Shown here: in pieces, positions 1 to 11,974 of the stretch | Position numbering within the stretch: the first letter of the stretch is position 1 | Layout: each line of letters opens with the position of its first letter | Source: Edaphochlamys debaryana | Taxonomy: Eukaryota; Chlorophyta; Chlorophyceae; Chlamydomonadales | Reading direction: 5' to 3' | Assembly: GCA_016858145.1 (NCBI GenBank) | Contig: JAEHOE010000057.1 | Span: 620,001 to 684,000, forward strand | Length of the DNA: 64,000 bases | Position numbers and translations under genes: made by a program | Notes under the pieces: model-generated | Told to the model about the DNA's origin: nothing | Databases searched by the model: none | What the model saw: only the letters and a program-made list of their open reading frames with translations

Positions 1-75
1 TTCGAGGTCATGTCTCCTGGACGCAGCGGGCTTCGCGCAGCGCTATGGTGCGCTCCCGAGAGGGGTTCCTTGCAG

Positions 76-3030
76 CTTTTTGGAGTTCTGGCACGCAGCT
101 CAACCGCTGCAAGACGTCCCGCTCTCTGCCGTCAGCGCGCTGCTGCAGCTTGCTGAGCCGTTTATGATGCAGTCCAAGCACGTGGTTGGGTTGCCCAGCC
201 GCGAGAAGGTTCGCCACCTCCTCATGGCCTCGCTTGACAAGCTGATTAGTATCTCGCACGGAACCATGGTGGTCTCAGCCGAGGGGCCGCTGGAGCAGGC
301 AGAGGAGGCGATCTCTGGAGGTGAGGGCGCCCGCCCGCTCTCCCCCCACCTTGCCCTTCCTTCACGGGACTCACGGACGCTCTGGACATTGACTCTGCCC
401 TGCAATTGCCACGCAATTACGCAGGGCCGGTGGAGCTGGTTGTGCTGCGGGTGCGTGACACGAACCCGGGAGCTCGACTGCGAGTGCTGTCAGAGAGCCT
501 GAACGAGGGCCTGGAATCAGGCCTGGCTGAGGCGGCCCTCATATTCGAGGTGGCGCGCTGGCGCCCTTTTGAGGGATTCTGGCAGGTACGAGGCGACGGG
601 CCGCTCAGCGATGCCGGTGGTTTCGTAAAGTAGCCCACACGTGCCGGCCCTTACCCCTGCCCTTCGCCAGGCGCTGGCGGAAGGTGTGGAGCTGGCCAAG
701 GCCAACTCGAAGCACGACCCCCCCGTCCCCGTGGGGGTGGTGCTGACGGACATGACCGAGTGGTACTTTTTCACCCTCGTGGCCTGCAAGCCCCAGCGCC
801 AGGTCAGCATTAGTCATTGTATGCTTGTACCCGGTCGAGTGTGGCCTCGCCTGTAGCTGGCGTGGCCTCCATGTCGCTCATGGCCTCCATGTCCCTCAGA
901 AAGCCACCAGCGCCCCTAACCGCAACCCTTACCCTTGCCCGGACGCTGTGCGTGCAGGCTGCACCGGTGACGGTGGACCCTGGATCAGCCGCGCCGGGGT
1001 CTGGGTCCACGTCTGGAGCCGCAGCTGCAGCTGTCCCCACGCAGGTGTGGCGGGGGAGCGAGCAGAGGATTTACCACCAGGCCGATGTGCTACCCAGTTT
1101 GTCACCAAGTGTCACCGCTGATCCCTTGCCACCTCTGCCCTCTGCCGGTGTGCTTTTCACCATCCGTGCTGGCAAAGGCGCCCAACCCCAATGAGGCGGC
1201 GGACCCGCGGGCCTCGCCGGTGCGTGTGCCTGGCCGTGGCAACAGCTGTTTGTGCGTGGACCTCGTTTGTGGATCACTTTTACCCTACATACTGTCCGTT
1301 ATGCAGGGGCCGCGCGAGTTCTTCTTCTCCATCGACGGGGGCAACCTGGAGATGCGCATGTCCCAGCTCGACTACGTGCACTGCCGCTTCACGGCCGGCA
1401 CTGGCAGCTCACGTGACATCGTCAAGGTGCGGAAATCTCCAGGCCCTTTGTTTCCCCGCCTCCTGAATGGGAATGGGTCCGAACAAAGGGTCAAACGGCA
1501 CGGCCTGGCTAGGGGCCTAGAGCAAGGGGCCGGAGTCCATCCTGGACGGGGGTATCACTGGACAGCTTTAGGAACGCACGCGTTACTGCGTTCCCGATGC
1601 TGTGCCTCGGATCCTGGGCGCCCCTAGGTGTCTCCTTGGGGCTGAGGGCCTTAAAGCTCCTGAAGGGCCTTAAGCGGTTTCCAGGGTTTCGTGCCGGGTG
1701 GGGTACATGGGCGCCACATGGCAACCCGAACGACACGCTGAGAACCGCAAGCCAAGCGCGCAAGAGCATTGATGGGTGCTTACTTTAAGCAAATCATCAG
1801 TAGGCAGGCTGAGTTGAGGCTCTCGTGGCACTTTCGCTCAACAGCACGCACATACGAGACTGCCGAGGTCCTGAATGGGGCTGAATGTGCATAGGAGGTT
1901 ACAAGGCAATTACTACAGGGCACTTGATCTAGGCGAGAAGCTTTGGATCAAGCGCGAACACTGCTGGACGCCTTTCGCATGTCGCCATGGCTGCGCATGC
2001 CTCACGTGTGGGCAGCAGCAACTCCGACATGTGGTTCTGTCGTGGAAGGCGCTTGCCTATGGGGTTGGCAGCATGTGGGGATAGCATGTGGGGATCCTGC
2101 TGGTGCGGTGCCGCTCCAATCGCCGTCATCCACGCTGCGCTATGGGGGTGTCCAGGAATACCCCAGAACTTCCCGTTCCCTTGAACGGACCCCTCCGCAC
2201 GCACACGCCTAGCCCAGCGCACCTACGAGTAGCGGCATCTCGGAATCCTAGTAGATAAATTACACCATTAGGCCTACAAGTGACCCGACTTTCATGCCTT
2301 GAGTCGGGTCCCAGACCCAGTGTCCAGGAATACCCCCGGCCATGTATATATGTATAGAACAACTTCGGAGGGCTCTAAGAGGCTCTCTGTGCGACGCGAA
2401 AGCCAGAAGGCGCCGGTGGAGAGGTGGGGCCTGGGACCACGGAACCGGGCACAGCAGAGGTCAGGGGGAGGGGCCGAGGCGCACCTGACGAATTCGGGTC
2501 GGGCCCCCCTTGTGCCTCGGCAGCAGCGCGAGCTGCCGCCATCTGAGCAGGGGTCGTCCTGGTGCGGGGCTGGAAATCTTTGGCCCCAAACGGCCAGCCG
2601 CCGTCAGGCTCAAAGCCCTGAGCGTTGTACGGTGCAGGCCATGTCCCTGTGCGCCGCTGCAACCGTGCTGCAACTCTGGTCTTGGGTCCTACTGTCCTTC
2701 CAGGTGATGTACCGCCTCTACACCGCCCTCTACCCCGGGGCGAATCTCGAGGAGCTCCCGGAGCGCATCGCGGAAGGGAACCGCAGAGCGCGGGAGGAAG
2801 CCGACGCCTGGGTGCGCGAGCTGCTTGCCGACTACACGCAGCCAGCGCTGTTGGAGGCGGAGAGGGCGGCGAGGGCAGAGGCAGAGGCGAGGGCGCAGGC
2901 GGAGGCGGAGGCGAGGGCGCAGGCGGAGGCGAGGGCGCAGCAGGCGGAGGCGGAGCTGTCGAGGTTGAGGGCGTTGGTAGCGGCGCAGGCGCAGGCGGCG
3001 GGGGTGCAGGCGGGAGCGAAGGGCATGTGA
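76..3030 (+). CDS. Unrecognised multi-exon protein, 5' end outside window
   Basis: The gene enters from the left. Phase-consistent exons are 76-320, 425-585, 671-802, 958-1044, probably 1178-1219, 1307-1426 and 2704-3030 (TGA at 3028-3030). Introns have GTGAG/GTACG/GTCAG-type donors and CAG acceptors, except a weaker AAG acceptor at 1178. The N-terminal part is a mixed alpha/beta domain. Exon 671-802 encodes a segment reading VGVVLTDMTEWYFFTLVA, which recalls the 'GVVTDG-x-W-x-F' strand of PD-(D/E)XK nuclease-like proteins; that link is inference only. The last exon starts with a globular stretch and ends in about 60 residues of Ala/Glu/Arg/Gln heptad-like sequence, a likely coiled coil. I do not recognise the family and assign no function. 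The 1.28-kb intron 1427-2703 may hide another exon. Confidence 0.6.
1427..2703 (+). other. Long intron of the first gene
   Basis: About 1.28 kb lies between the donor after 1426 and the acceptor CAG ending at 2703. The six-base motif CATGTGGGGAT occurs twice close together near 2070-2095. No convincing exon, RNA gene or mobile element is visible, although a small exon cannot be excluded. Confidence 0.4.
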
Positions 3031-3671
3031 GCATGCCAGGCAGTCCTCCTGCGGCACAGGCCCGTATAGGCCCGGGCGGCGAACCTTCGTTAGGGGGGCA
3101 ATGCGGGGACACAGCCACTGATGCGGAGGCGACGGCCCGTGCGGAGCGTGGTGGTGGTGATGGAGGAGCGAGGGGGCCGCAGCACAGTGGATTGACAAAA
3201 GTTGGGGGCACGAAGTGTTTTGCCTGGCAGGGACAGAATGGAGCTGAAGATGTAGAAGGAAGGTGGACTGTTGGGTAGACACATTAACGCGGATTAGGCA
3301 GGTTGGTTGGCGGAAAGGTGCGCTGGTGGCATGGGTAGGTCCCACTTGGGTCCGACCGAATAGGTGTGTCAGGTCTTGAGGTGGCGGATGGGGCACAGCC
3401 CCTGTGCGTGTCGAAAGACCACGTAAGCTGATGCAGCTTTTGCTGAACCGGGGACGACAGGGGTCCCCCAGGGGTTCTGTGCTCGCAGGGGCCGTGCAGC
3501 GTAGTCCGGACGACGTCGAAGGGGGATCTATGCAACGTGCAACTAGCCGGGTCTGGCCCACCAGCCGGATGCGACAAGGTATATCCCTTTCCCTCCCCCC
3601 AGTCCGTCATGTTGCATGTGCTGGCCTTGCTTTTCGCGTAACTCGTCTCCCGTGTCTCCCTTTGCCCCCAG

Positions 3672-3722
3672 TCCGTCATCTTCAAGGTCAACCGCGTGCC
3701 CGTGCCCGACGACTTCCTGTGA
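3672..3722 (+). other. Exon-like fragment ending in a stop
   Basis: A pyrimidine-rich tract and CAG acceptor (ending 3671) precede a 17-codon stretch reading SVIFKVNRVPVPDDFL followed by TGA. Codon use is GC3-rich and the peptide looks globular. It could be an alternative terminal exon of the upstream gene, the last exon of an unrecognised gene, or a relic. I could not connect it in phase to the upstream gene, which already ends at 3030. Confidence 0.3.
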
Positions 3723-4213
3723 GGCGGCAGGGGCATGCGATTGATGGCTGGAGCGAGGAGCCGGACGAGCCCGGAGCGATGCAGCAGAGCAGATGTCTGT
3801 TCGGAGTCCTTCCTGTGAGGGGGGCATGCGTGGCGGGCCTTCAGCAGGGCCGGCCTGTGGCCGAGCGGACGTTGACAGATGTATGTGGGCACATGATGTG
3901 TGCGGCGCAGCATGGATACTGTAGCGGCCTGCGGAAGGGGTGACGTCACTGGCGTGGTATGGTAAGCGGCTTGGGGATGAGCTCGGTGCGCATGCTGAGG
4001 GGGGCGGGGGCTGGCCTCGTCTTTGTGGTGGCGTTGCGCAGCTGAAGGCGGCGGGCTGCTTATGCTAGTGGCGGTGTGCCGACCCAACAGCTGAACGGGA
4101 AGCCGCGCGAGGCCGCACTGGACCCACAGCTTGGGACAAAGGTAGGGTGGCTGTGTTGTTGGCAGGTTGCACGTTGGACGGACAGGGTCAGGCAAGCGCA
4201 AGGCGATAGCTCA

Positions 4214-4218
4214 TGTAA
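4214..4218 (+). terminator. Possible poly(A) signal TGTAA
   Basis: TGTAA is the usual volvocine polyadenylation signal. This copy is about 1.2 kb after the first gene's stop codon, which would imply a long 3' UTR. It is the only one I noticed in this interval. Confidence 0.25.
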
Positions 4219-5231
4219 TTGCTTCATACTATGCAGCAACGTCCAACTCATGGGGCCAGCCCCGCCCGAACTTCACACAGGCCACGAGACTGCTCCCCGC
4301 GGCCCCCCTACGCATACATGATAGCGCCCCTACGCCAGACACACGCATCGAGCTTCAGTGCTCACTACAACACAGCCCACCTCGCTCACCAGTAAGTAAA
4401 GCAGGGTTACTCCCAAGCCTCCCTTCCTGACCCGACCCACATGGCCCCGTCAAGCTCCAATGCGTCCAGCCTTGAGCCCTCAGCCTAGACACCAGGTGGC
4501 TCACGCAGGAGCCACGCGCAACCACCAGCGTTCCTCAGATGTAATTCCCATACCGGTGCACTTGCTGATGCAGCGCTTTCTCACATGCGCTCCTGCCCTT
4601 GCCCCCGCTGCGTCCTGCTCCTTGCGGCGCGCTGAGCTTGCCCTCCGCCGTACTTGCCCCGTGGACTGCAGACGCCTCTCCCGGTGCCTCCCTCACATGC
4701 AGGCTTGAGCCCGTCTCCAGATGCCATTTGCATGACAGCTACCAGCACCAGCTCCCCACAGCCCACCAATACACAAGAAATTGAAGCGGACCCCCTAGCA
4801 AGTCGGAACCCAGACACAACCTTACTAAAGCCCATGTTCCGCAACGCCAAACCATAGCCTTCGCCCAACTACCGCGTGAGTCCTTACCGGAGTCCCACAC
4901 TGCTTGCCTAGACGGCAGGTGGCCCCAATTGCCCTGCCCCCAGACGGCAACACCCTCGTCCCGGGCCACCCAGAAGCAACACTGGAAGAGAAACCGAGGA
5001 CAACATGCAGTGAATTCGAGTATCCCACATCGCTTGATACCCCGTCCCCCCGAGAAATCCAATGGGTGCATCCGGATTACGCATCAGCCATGATCAGTAC
5101 GTACCGGCTAGGACGCCAAACCTACACCTACTTCACGCGACCTCCCTCGCCTCCTCTCTGCTTGGTCCTGCTGCTTGCTACGCTTTCTGCTTCTACGCCC
5201 GCTGCTGCAGCGCCCGCTCGTCCTCCTGCCG

Positions 5232-7223
5232 CTACTTCCGGCTCAGCCACGCAAGGACGTCGGCCTTTCTGTCCTCGAAAGGCTCTAGGGACTCGTCGTG
5301 CTTCTCTACCGTAGCCCGTGCCTCCCCCCAGTCCGCGCGGCAGCCCTGTGCCAGCAGCCACTCCAGGGTGGCGATGGGGGCGCCCCGCTCAACGGCCCGG
5401 GTGAAGATGCCCTGGCTGGAAGGCCCAAAGGGCACGCCCGCCTTCCGGAGCAGCGGCAGGATGCGCCACTCCCGCCCACGGGGCAGGCCTGGATGACCAA
5501 TGGCCACCATGTAGGGCTCACCGCCAGCCTGAGAGCGTAGGGGCGAGCACGGACAAGATGTAGAGATCAGGGTCAGGGCCCATGTCACAGAGCACTCAGC
5601 CGTGTGCAAGGTGGCAAGCGCTGCCCGCCTTCCGCCAGCGTCACCCGGTGGCCCTTCGGGCACCCCTCCGTTCCCCGTCATCCAGACGCACGGCGGCTGA
5701 GTCTGCGGCGGCTGACAAGATCACCATGCACCGGCCTGCTCCTCCCCTCTACCGCTGAGTCCAGAGTCGGATGAGCGGGCCACCTGGCCGACCCTGTCTC
5801 ACCGGCATGGGGCAGCCCAGCTCCGCCAGAAGCTCCACGGCCGCCTCACAGCCCGACTCGGACCTGACCAGGCTCCCTCGGACATGGGGCAGCCGCGCTG
5901 CGATAACCACCGCATCACCTCGACGGACCCGGACTTGGCTCCGGACGTGAAGACTTGAGGCGTCAGCACGCCCGCCTCCGCCCAGTCCCACTCCTCCCAC
6001 GCCCACTCCATCACCGCCATGGCCCCACCGGCCGCGGCCTGGTGCACGAAGTCCTTCAGCTGCAGGCACCCAGCCGCCTTGAGGGCCTGGAGCGCGCCCA
6101 GGTGGCGGTCGTCCAGCTGGTTTGGCAGCAGCCTGCTGCTGACTATGTCCTCAGCGTCTGGAATCGCGCCCTGCGCCAGGAGCCAGGCCACCGCGGCCGT
6201 GCAGCAGCCGAAGATTGCGTAAGCAAGGTGCTCTCCTCCGCTGTCCACAGGCCTCAACGGATAACCGATGCTCCTGAGCCACTCGAACCTCTCACAGACG
6301 GCCTCGTCGGGGAGCTGGCGGTAGCCGGCGAGGCTCGAGACTTGGGTGTACCAGCCGCCGTCACATTCCTCATCCTCGTCTGCCGGCACCTCGGCGCCCT
6401 GCTCCAGCAGCCACTCCACCTTGCTGCGCTACTGCGGCGTGGGGTCATGGAGGGCCGAGGCGAGGGCTGCGCTGAGCTCATCGGGCTCCCAATCGTCCTC
6501 CGGCGCCAGTCCGTTGAGCTCGCAATGCTGCCTGTGCACCCGCCGTGCTGTGGGCAGGTCAAAGCCCTCCCAGGCAGCGAACATCAGCTCATCTGCGGCG
6601 AGCATGCTGGGTTGCTTGCGCAGCAGCCACTCCATGATGGACAGCTGACCGCCTTTTGCCGCATGCTTTGCGGCTATCCAGATGTCACGGGCCGAGATGC
6701 TGGCAGCCCCATCCTCCAGGATCCACTCGCAGACCACGCGCCGCCCTGCGCAGGCTGCCGCGCGGAAGGCGATGTTGAGTGCGAAAGGCAGCCGCTCGGC
6801 CAGGTGCTTGCAGGTCGCCAGCGCTGCGGCACGGGCCGCGGCGTCCAGGTCTTCAGAGCGGGGCGCGAGGCCCGCTGCCGCCAGCGCCACCTCCAGATTC
6901 GCCACCACGTCGCTGGCGGCGACCAGCGACACCAGCTTCTCGCGCTGGGCCCGGTTCAGGCTCCTGCACGACCCGGGCTGGGCCCAGCACTGCTCGAACG
7001 CCCAGGGCGGCACGGGCTGGCTGAGGCAGATCGCGGCATGCTCCCTGAAGTGGTCCGCGGTCGCTTTGCTGATTGGCCTCAAGAGCGCGAGCTCGTTGTC
7101 ATTCAGGTGCTTGGCGACATGGTGCAGTATGTCAGGGACCCAGACGAGCGAGGCGTCCGCGCAGTCTGTAGCATCGCGGTCCACAGCCCCAAAGACTCGG
7201 CGCGGGCTAACATCATTCAGCAC
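5232..7223 (-). pseudogene. F-box/ankyrin-type paralogue, broken
   Basis: This is a paralogue of the intact gene at 8082-10055, with the same two-exon plan: coding sequence from about 7223 to 5803, intron 5529-5802, and a last exon 5528-5232 ending LAWLSRK-stop. It encodes an F-box-like segment (ILHHVAKHLNDNELALLRP) and diverged ankyrin-type repeats ending in motifs such as GCPMP and EWLL. Three lesions separate it from its partner. A TAG at 6429-6431 stands where the partner has the TGG of DPTPQW. A net 4-bp loss near 5861-5864 shifts the frame before the SGCEAAVELL segment. No in-frame ATG lies between the upstream TGA and the conserved region. Each lesion is read directly by comparing the two copies. 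A sequencing error could explain one of them but hardly all three. Confidence 0.8.
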
Positions 7224-8081
7224 CAGCTCTTTCAGAAAGCGATCCTGGCCTCACGTCGTGGCAGGACTACAGGACTTCCGCCATAATCAATTGCTGCTTG
7301 CTTCAAGCGACGCAGTTTAGTTGAGCTAGTTGCGCATGTGTGCAGTCACAAAGCATAGCGACTGTGTGTGTTTACGCCGGTCCTGTCTGGCGCGAACTCC
7401 GCATGCCGCGGCACGAACCACCGCGGCCCTGGCAGCCCCCCGAGGTGCAAAGCTCCGCTCGCGGGATGACTGGCACCCACAAGACCGCAAACCTGAATTT
7501 ACCACTGACCCGCGCCACTACCTCTTCCCAACACGCATCCGCCGCAAAAGGCCCCCCCCCCTGCGAACCAGCCCCCGAGACAACGGCCTTTCCGTGGCAG
7601 CCCCCGTGCACTGGCCTCGACAGAATTGGGCAAACTGGGACCCATGACGATGATAGGCCACGAAGGCCACCGACCCCCATGTAGCCCTCAGAGCGGCCGC
7701 TGCAGCTGCCTGTATAAACCATGCCCCAGTGCCCAGTCTAAAACAATTCTTAACCATGTGGGCACCACATGCCGTACGCGGGAGCCATGCACGTCATTGA
7801 TGGTGTCAATGTTTAGATGGTTGCGTCTGGCAGGATGCAACACCAACTTGAGCCCCGTACAGTTCTGATGCAAACCTCAGCATCAAGCGTCCCTTGGCCT
7901 TAACCCTGCTTAGTCCTGCTGCCGGCTGTCCCGCTTGCTCCTCCATCCGCTCCCTGCCCTCGCTGCCCGCGTGCCTTCTTGGTTCTGCCCCTTGCTATGC
8001 TACTTGCTACTCCGCCTCCTGCAGCCCCGCCCGCTCCTCCTCCTCCTCCTGCGCCCCCTCCTCCTCTTGCTTCTCCTCCTC
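7224..8081. other. Intergenic region between the two ankyrin-type paralogues
   Basis: This interval holds the 3' flank of the intact gene, including a CT-rich run (plus strand) at 8030-8095 just past its stop codon, and the 5' flank of the pseudogene. No additional gene or TGTAA site was recognised. Confidence 0.4.
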
Positions 8082-10055
8082 CTACTCCTCCTCCTGCTTC
8101 AGCCACGCCAGAACGTCGGCCTTGCTGTCCTCAAACGGGCCGTCAAGCCAGCTGATGTCGTCCAGCGCCGCCGGCGCCCTCTCCCAATCCACGCAGCAGC
8201 CCTCCGCCAGCAGCCACTCCAGGGTGGCAATGGGAGCGCCCCGCCTGACGGCCTGGGTGAAGAGGTCACTGCTGGCGGCGTGAGGACCAAAGGGCACGCC
8301 CGCCTCGTGAAGTAGCGGCAGGATGCGCCACTCCCGCCCACGGGGCAGGCTTGGCTGACCAATGGCCACCATGTAGGGCTCACCGTCAGCCTGAGGGCAT
8401 GCACGAGTGCAGGGTCACAGGGCCCAAGCAGGAATGGTAAGTCAAAGGTAGGCAGGGTCAAGCCGCGAGGGTCAGTCTGGGTTGAAGCCAGATGCCATGG
8501 CTACATTGGCCTGACAGGAGCGACCCCACGCGCCTGACCCCACCGGTCCGCCCCTCCTCTCTGCCTCGCTCACCGGCATGGGGCAGCCCAGCTCCGCCAG
8601 AAGCTCCACGGCCGCCTCACAGCCCGACTCGGCGGCCGCTGACCAGGCTCCCTCGGACATGGGGCAGCCGCGCTGCAGCAGCCACCGCATCACCTCGACG
8701 GACCCGGACTTGGCTCCGGACGTGAAGAGCGCAGGCGTCAGCACCCCTTCTTCCGCCCAGTCCCACTCCTCCCACGCCCACTCCAGCACCGCCATGGCCC
8801 CACCGGCCGCGGCCTGGTGCACGAAGTCCTTCAGCTCCAGGCAGCCAGCGGCCTTAAGGGCCTGGAGCACGCCCATGTCCTTCTCGTCCAGCTGGTCCGG
8901 AAGGAGGTCGTCCGCGGTGATGCCGGCAGAAGCGGGGTCCGCGCCGTGCTTGAGGAGCCAGATCATGGCGGCCGTGCAGCGCCCAAGGGCCGCGTACTGA
9001 AGGGGCCCGCTGCCGCAGCCCTCGGGTGTCACCGGGTGACCCATGTTCTTGAGCCATTCGTACCTCTCACAGATAGCCTCGCTGGGGAAGAGGCCGTTGC
9101 CGGCGCGGTGAGGCAGCGTCCCGTACCAGCCGCCCTCATCGTCATCGTTGTCTTGCGGCCCTTCGGCGCCCTGCTCCAGCAGCCACTCGACCTTGCTGCG
9201 CCACTGCGGCGTGGGGTCGACGTAAGCTGATGCAAGCGCATTGCGGAGCTCCCCCTCGGCCCACTCGCCTTCCGCCCGCCTGTTGAGCTCGCAGTGCTGC
9301 CTGCGCGCCCGCTGTGCTGACGCCAGGTCGAGGCCCTCCCAGGCGGCATACACGAACTCCCACGAGCTGCGGATGCTGTCTTTCAACTTGGCGTCGACAA
9401 CGAGCTTCCCCTCCTCCTCCAGCAGCGAGTCCATGATGGCCAGCTGTCCGCCCTCGGCTGCGTACTTTGCCGCCTTCCCGACGTCATGGGCTGAGATGCG
9501 GGCAGCACCATCCTCCATGATCCACTCGAACACCACGCGCTGCCCCGCCTTGGCAGCTGTGCGGAGGAGCCTTGGAAGCAGATGAGGCAGCCGCTCGGCT
9601 AGGTGCTTGCAGGTCTCCAGCGCTCCGGCACGGGCGGCGGCGTGCGCGTCGTCTGGGCGGGATGCGAGACCCGTTGCCGCCAGCGCCACCTCCAGGTTCG
9701 CCACCACGTCGCTGGGGGCGACCAGCGACACCAGCTTCTCGCGCTGGGCCCGGTTCAGGCTCCTGCAGGACCCGGGCTGGGCCCAGCGCTGCTGGAACGC
9801 CCAGGGTGGCACGGGCTGGCTGAGGTGGAAGATGGCATCCTCCTTGAACGGCTCCGCTGCCGCCTTGTTCACGTATCGCAGGCATACTAACTCATTGGGA
9901 GCCAGGTGCTTGGTGATATGCTGCAAGATGTCCGCCGTCCAGACAAGCGAGGAGTCGGGTCCACCATTGACCGACTTGCCCTCGACAGCTGCGGGTGACT
10001 TGGTCTCGACAACCGTGGCTTCGACACGTAGCTTCTGGCGCTTGAGTGCATGCAT
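8082..10055 (-). CDS. F-box-like / ankyrin-repeat-type protein, intact
   Basis: The gene has two exons: 10055-8574 (494 codons) and 8390-8082 (102 codons plus TAG). The 183-bp intron has a GTGAGC donor and a CAG acceptor in phase 0, giving 596 aa. The start is the ATG at 10053-10055, giving MHALKRQK; a longer open frame upstream looks non-coding. Residues about 38-72 (LVWTADILQHITKHL, then NELVCLRYVNK) resemble an F-box. The rest is a run of diverged ankyrin-type units, recognisable by repeated EWLL, AAxxGxxxxxEW and GCPM motifs. In algae such proteins form large families; by analogy with F-box proteins they may be substrate receptors of SCF ubiquitin ligases, which is inference. It lies in tandem, same orientation, with the broken copy at 5232-7223. 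Confidence 0.85.
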
Positions 10056-11641
10056 GGTGTGGTTCAGGAACGCGGGATAAACGCGGCTGCTGTGGTCTGT
10101 CGCAACTCCAACTTTACTCCGCGAGCAAGCGGTGCGATGGGTGACAATGTCGCTGTGTGGAGAGTGCGTTGAGAAGGGAGTCGGCACCGGTCCCCAAACC
10201 CCCCCCGAGCCCGGCGAAGCCGGGCCGGCCCCGCGCCCGGTGGAAGTACCCTCTGCGCAGTCGCACTCCTGCGCAGACTGTGTTGTTGGCTAGGGATGGG
10301 TGCTGGCCTTGCGCAGCCTTAGCTGCGGCGTGCAGACACCGCGTTGGGGAGCATTGCCCGTGGGCGGGAATGTGTCACGAGCTGACGACTCAGTCGCAGG
10401 CCAGCACGTGGGCTGCGTTGCCGGGCGAGGGTTACCTAAGCGTGTGAGCATTCTTGCTTGAACTGACTCGCTTGAACCCTGCGACCCCTTCCGTTGCTGT
10501 GTGTCAGGGCAAGCTGAGGCTGGGAGACATGACAAGGGATTGGGAGTCTCCGGGAGCACGAAAGTCGAGAGGGAGTGTTCTGTGGGCAGCATGACCCCGC
10601 CCTGACCCTGCCCTGACAGGCATAGCTCCCTCACGCGGCCCCACAGGTGACAGGATCTACGATGGTTGCGAGTCAGCGGCCCCATGAAGCCTGAATCAGA
10701 ATCAAGGGAGCCATGCAAACATGCTTGCCCTTAGCTGCGATGGCCCCTCGCCTGTCGCCAACCCCATCGTGCGCTGCTGTTCCCGGCTGCAGCTCAGAGG
10801 CGGGACCCTCTGGAAAGGACACGGACACTGAAAGGGTCACCTCAACCTTACACGCCCAGTCCCCGTTGGCATGCTCGTGGCGTTCACCCCTCTCTAAAGC
10901 ATCCTTCGACACCTTCGCACCAAACATGAAACACACTTCGCCCCCTCTCCTATAACGGTAGCAGCGTGCCGAGCTAAGCTCATAGCACTGCACACAATAC
11001 GGGCGGCGGCAGCCCAGCCCGCCCTGAAACGGCAAAGCGGGGCGGCCGAAAGCAGCCACGGCACCACGGGTCAGCCCAGACGCTTCCCAAGAGTTCATAG
11101 CCCCAAGTGTCCCATTCCATGGGCCCAATTTGCACCCGAGCACGGCCGCTCTTAGTAGCTGCTCCGCCACGCTTGCCCCGTGGTCTGCAGCCCAAACACA
11201 TCCGCCTGTGTGTACCCGCCACCATCGTGTCTTCAGCTTTCGTCAGCGAGGCCATATGCCGTGTCCATGACAACTGCCCCAGAGTTATCTAACCGCCGCG
11301 TTCCCCAGAGCCGTAGCTAGGGCCCGGGTCCGAGACACGCCCACTTAGGAAACGCGTGCGCGCGTTACCCCTCGCCTTGCCGGGTCCCCTACGCGCGTGT
11401 GCGTTGACCATAGGCCCGAGAATCCCCAACTGCGGGGGATCCAAAGTCCCGAGCTTGTCCGCCAGGGGCCCTCGCGCTGCGGCACGGGCTCCCCCGCCAT
11501 CCTCCCCGCCATCGTCCACGCCTTTCTCCGTGCCCCCGGGCTGATCATGCCAGCCGCATGCTCTGCCGCCGCCGCCGCCAACAGCAGCGCCATGGCTGCG
11601 ACCAAGAAGCGCAGAGCTCGCACATGGGCGATCTGGCAAAA
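10056..11641. other. Intergenic region upstream of the ankyrin gene and downstream of SmD2
   Basis: This 1.6 kb must contain the promoter of the ankyrin-type gene and the 3' flank of SmD2. A GC-rich palindromic stretch (CCCGGCGAAGCCGGG) lies near 10210-10225. I saw no coding sequence with the local codon bias, no tRNA and no clear poly(A) signal. Confidence 0.4.
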
Positions 11642-11974
11642 TTACTTGGGGTTACGCAGCACCATGATGACCGAGTCTCCTCGCAGGAACATCTTGCTCA
11701 CAAAGCGGTCCTTGTTGACTGGCCGGGACGCCTTCTGGCCTTTCCCGGTCTTGGGAATCTCCGTCCACATCTCCTTGACGTTCTCCAGAATCATGTTGCA
11801 ATGCCGGTCAAATGCCTTCACACGGCCCAGGAGCTTGTGGTTGTTTCGGCAGTTAATGAGGACCTGGCCGTTCGTCTTGACGCTCTGGGTCAGCACAGAG
11901 AGCGGCCCCGTGCGATACTCGTCCTCCTCCTTCTTCTCAAGCTCGTCGACAGTAGGGTTGGGAGCAGAGGCCAT
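11642..11974 (-). CDS. SMD2: Small nuclear ribonucleoprotein SmD2
   Basis: This is a single-exon frame of 110 aa, ATG at 11972-11974 and TAA at 11642-11644. It is recognised as SmD2, a core subunit of the heteroheptameric Sm ring that assembles on U1, U2, U4 and U5 snRNAs for pre-mRNA splicing. The Sm1 motif is visible ([20 protein letters not shown], then [20 protein letters not shown]), followed by the KEMWTE segment and the Sm2 motif near the end ([20 protein letters not shown]). The length matches SmD2 of plants and animals (about 105-118 aa). It has no introns although its neighbours are intron-dense, which might indicate a retrocopy, but the frame is intact and codon use is normal for the window. 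Confidence 0.97.
   Translation of the reverse strand: MASAPNPTVDELEKKEEDEYRTGPLSVLTQSVKTNGQVLINCRNNHKLLGRVKAFDRHCNMILENVKEMWTEIPKTGKGQKASRPVNKDRFVSKMFLRGDSVIMVLRNPK

Larger units (their letters stand above)
3031..5231. other. Intergenic region between the first gene and the ankyrin pseudogene
   Basis: These 2.2 kb hold the 3' flank of the plus-strand gene and the 3' flank of the minus-strand pseudogene. The only coding-like piece is the short exon-like segment at 3672-3722. A TGTAA at 4214-4218 could be a poly(A) signal. Open frames in the rest lack the local codon bias and resemble no family I know. Confidence 0.4.

Noticed and set aside
5955..7286. A 443-codon plus-strand open frame opposite the ankyrin pseudogene
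   Set aside because: It is the antisense shadow of the F-box/ankyrin sequence; GC-rich DNA leaves opposite frames open, and the minus strand aligns with an intact paralogue.
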